Source of the DNA: Streptomyces sp. NRRL F-6492
GTDB taxonomy: Bacteria > Actinomycetota > Actinomycetes > Streptomycetales > Streptomycetaceae
DNA: 64,000 bases
NCBI RefSeq assembly: GCF_001280125.1
Contig: NZ_LGEG01000204.1
Coordinates: forward strand, 1 to 64,000
Reading direction: 5' to 3'
Every line of letters starts with the position of its first letter. Within the stretch, counting starts at the first letter, position 1. Positions 63,887-64,000 of this stretch are shown piece after piece. Under the pieces are notes generated by a model. That model was not told the origin of the DNA. It saw only the letters and a program-made list of their open reading frames with translations, and searched no databases. The position numbers and the translations under genes were made by a program.

Positions 63887-64000
63887 ATGTCCGCCCACTG
63901 CCAACTGACCGGCGCCAAGCCGGGATTCGGCAACTCCGTCTCCCACTCGCACCGGCGCACCTCACGCCGCTTCGACCCGAACATCCAGCGCAAGCGCTAC
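63887..64000 (+). CDS. rpmB: Ribosomal protein L28, zinc-free paralogue (partial)
   Basis: The first 38 codons are inside the window. The ATG at 63887 follows GAAAGGTGAA. The start [29 protein letters not shown] is L28. The CxxC pair of the housekeeping form is reduced to a single Cys (HCQLTG), so this is the zinc-independent paralogue. It is divergent from L33 across the Zur box. The remainder, and probably an S14 paralogue, lies beyond the window. Confidence 0.94.
   Translation, partial: MSAHCQLTGAKPGFGNSVSHSHRRTSRRFDPNIQRKRY

Overview
The window has very high GC, codons that almost always end in G or C, GTG starts, Tat/Sec-style secreted hydrolases, several two-gene ECF sigma modules and a CebR cellobiose regulon. 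It also carries 2-methylisoborneol genes and F420/deazaflavin enzymes. Together these point to a Streptomyces chromosome, probably an arm or sub-arm, because decayed insertion sequences and pseudogenes are frequent.

Layout. (1) 1-10.3 kb: an IS fragment and a DinB-like protein, then a coherent peptide-scavenging locus. It holds two secreted peptidase S51 (cyanophycinase-type) enzymes, a complete polar amino-acid type ABC importer, an M20 metallopeptidase fused to the importer operon by overlapping stop/start codons, and two paralogous MurR/RpiR regulators. The same bipartite motif, ACGTAAC-N4-GATACAT, lies in the divergent promoter of the importer and upstream of the second RpiR gene, so I read it as the operator of this regulon. 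(2) 10.9-15.2 kb: an NmrA-type protein, a deazaflavin-type oxidoreductase and their TetR regulator, then TetR-alkB (alkane hydroxylase) without an adjacent rubredoxin. (3) 15.4-25.7 kb: a secreted protein of unknown function and a 2109-residue RHS/YD-repeat protein with a separate C-terminal tip. A strong hairpin and a 78-residue two-helix membrane protein (candidate immunity protein) follow. Remnants of the same IS type lie on both sides. (4) 25.7-27.5 kb: YjbQ and an ECF sigma factor/membrane partner pair.

(5) 27.7-36.6 kb: the cellulose/cellobiose regulon. It comprises a secreted GH6-CBM2 cellulase, CebR, the CebEFG importer and BglC beta-glucosidase, with five CebR boxes (three perfect, two degenerate). 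Secreted cellulase makes cellobiose, CebEFG imports it, BglC hydrolyses it, and CebR represses the set. (6) 36.6-44.6 kb: a small secreted protein, an IclR regulator with a hexanucleotide repeat at its start, a secreted GDPD, a second ECF/partner pair, a small HD (alarmone-hydrolase-like) protein, an F420-type LLM oxidoreductase, a broken MMPL transporter, and a DUF2470 protein behind a strong iron box. (7) 44.8-49.8 kb: methylmalonyl-CoA mutase small and large subunits plus the MeaB chaperone GTPase. (8) 49.85-53.6 kb: the 2-methylisoborneol operon (family 2B encapsulin, 2-MIB synthase, GPP C-methyltransferase).

(9) 53.8-58.4 kb: a GNAT protein, a MarR/quinone-reductase divergent pair, a Ser/Thr kinase and its translationally coupled partner with a similar extracellular domain, and a GH30-ricin pseudogene. 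(10) 58.5-61.9 kb: a GH3 beta-glucosidase and a divergent TetR regulator around a perfect palindrome. (11) 61.9-64.0 kb: a zinc-starvation cluster of cysteine-poor ribosomal proteins S18, L31, L33 and L28 and a COG0523 protein, around a Zur box; L28 runs off the window.

The strongest leads for new biology are the RHS tip/small membrane protein pair, the S51-ABC-M20-RpiR regulon with its shared operator, the COG0523 protein without a Walker A motif, and the kinase/partner pair with duplicated extracellular domains.
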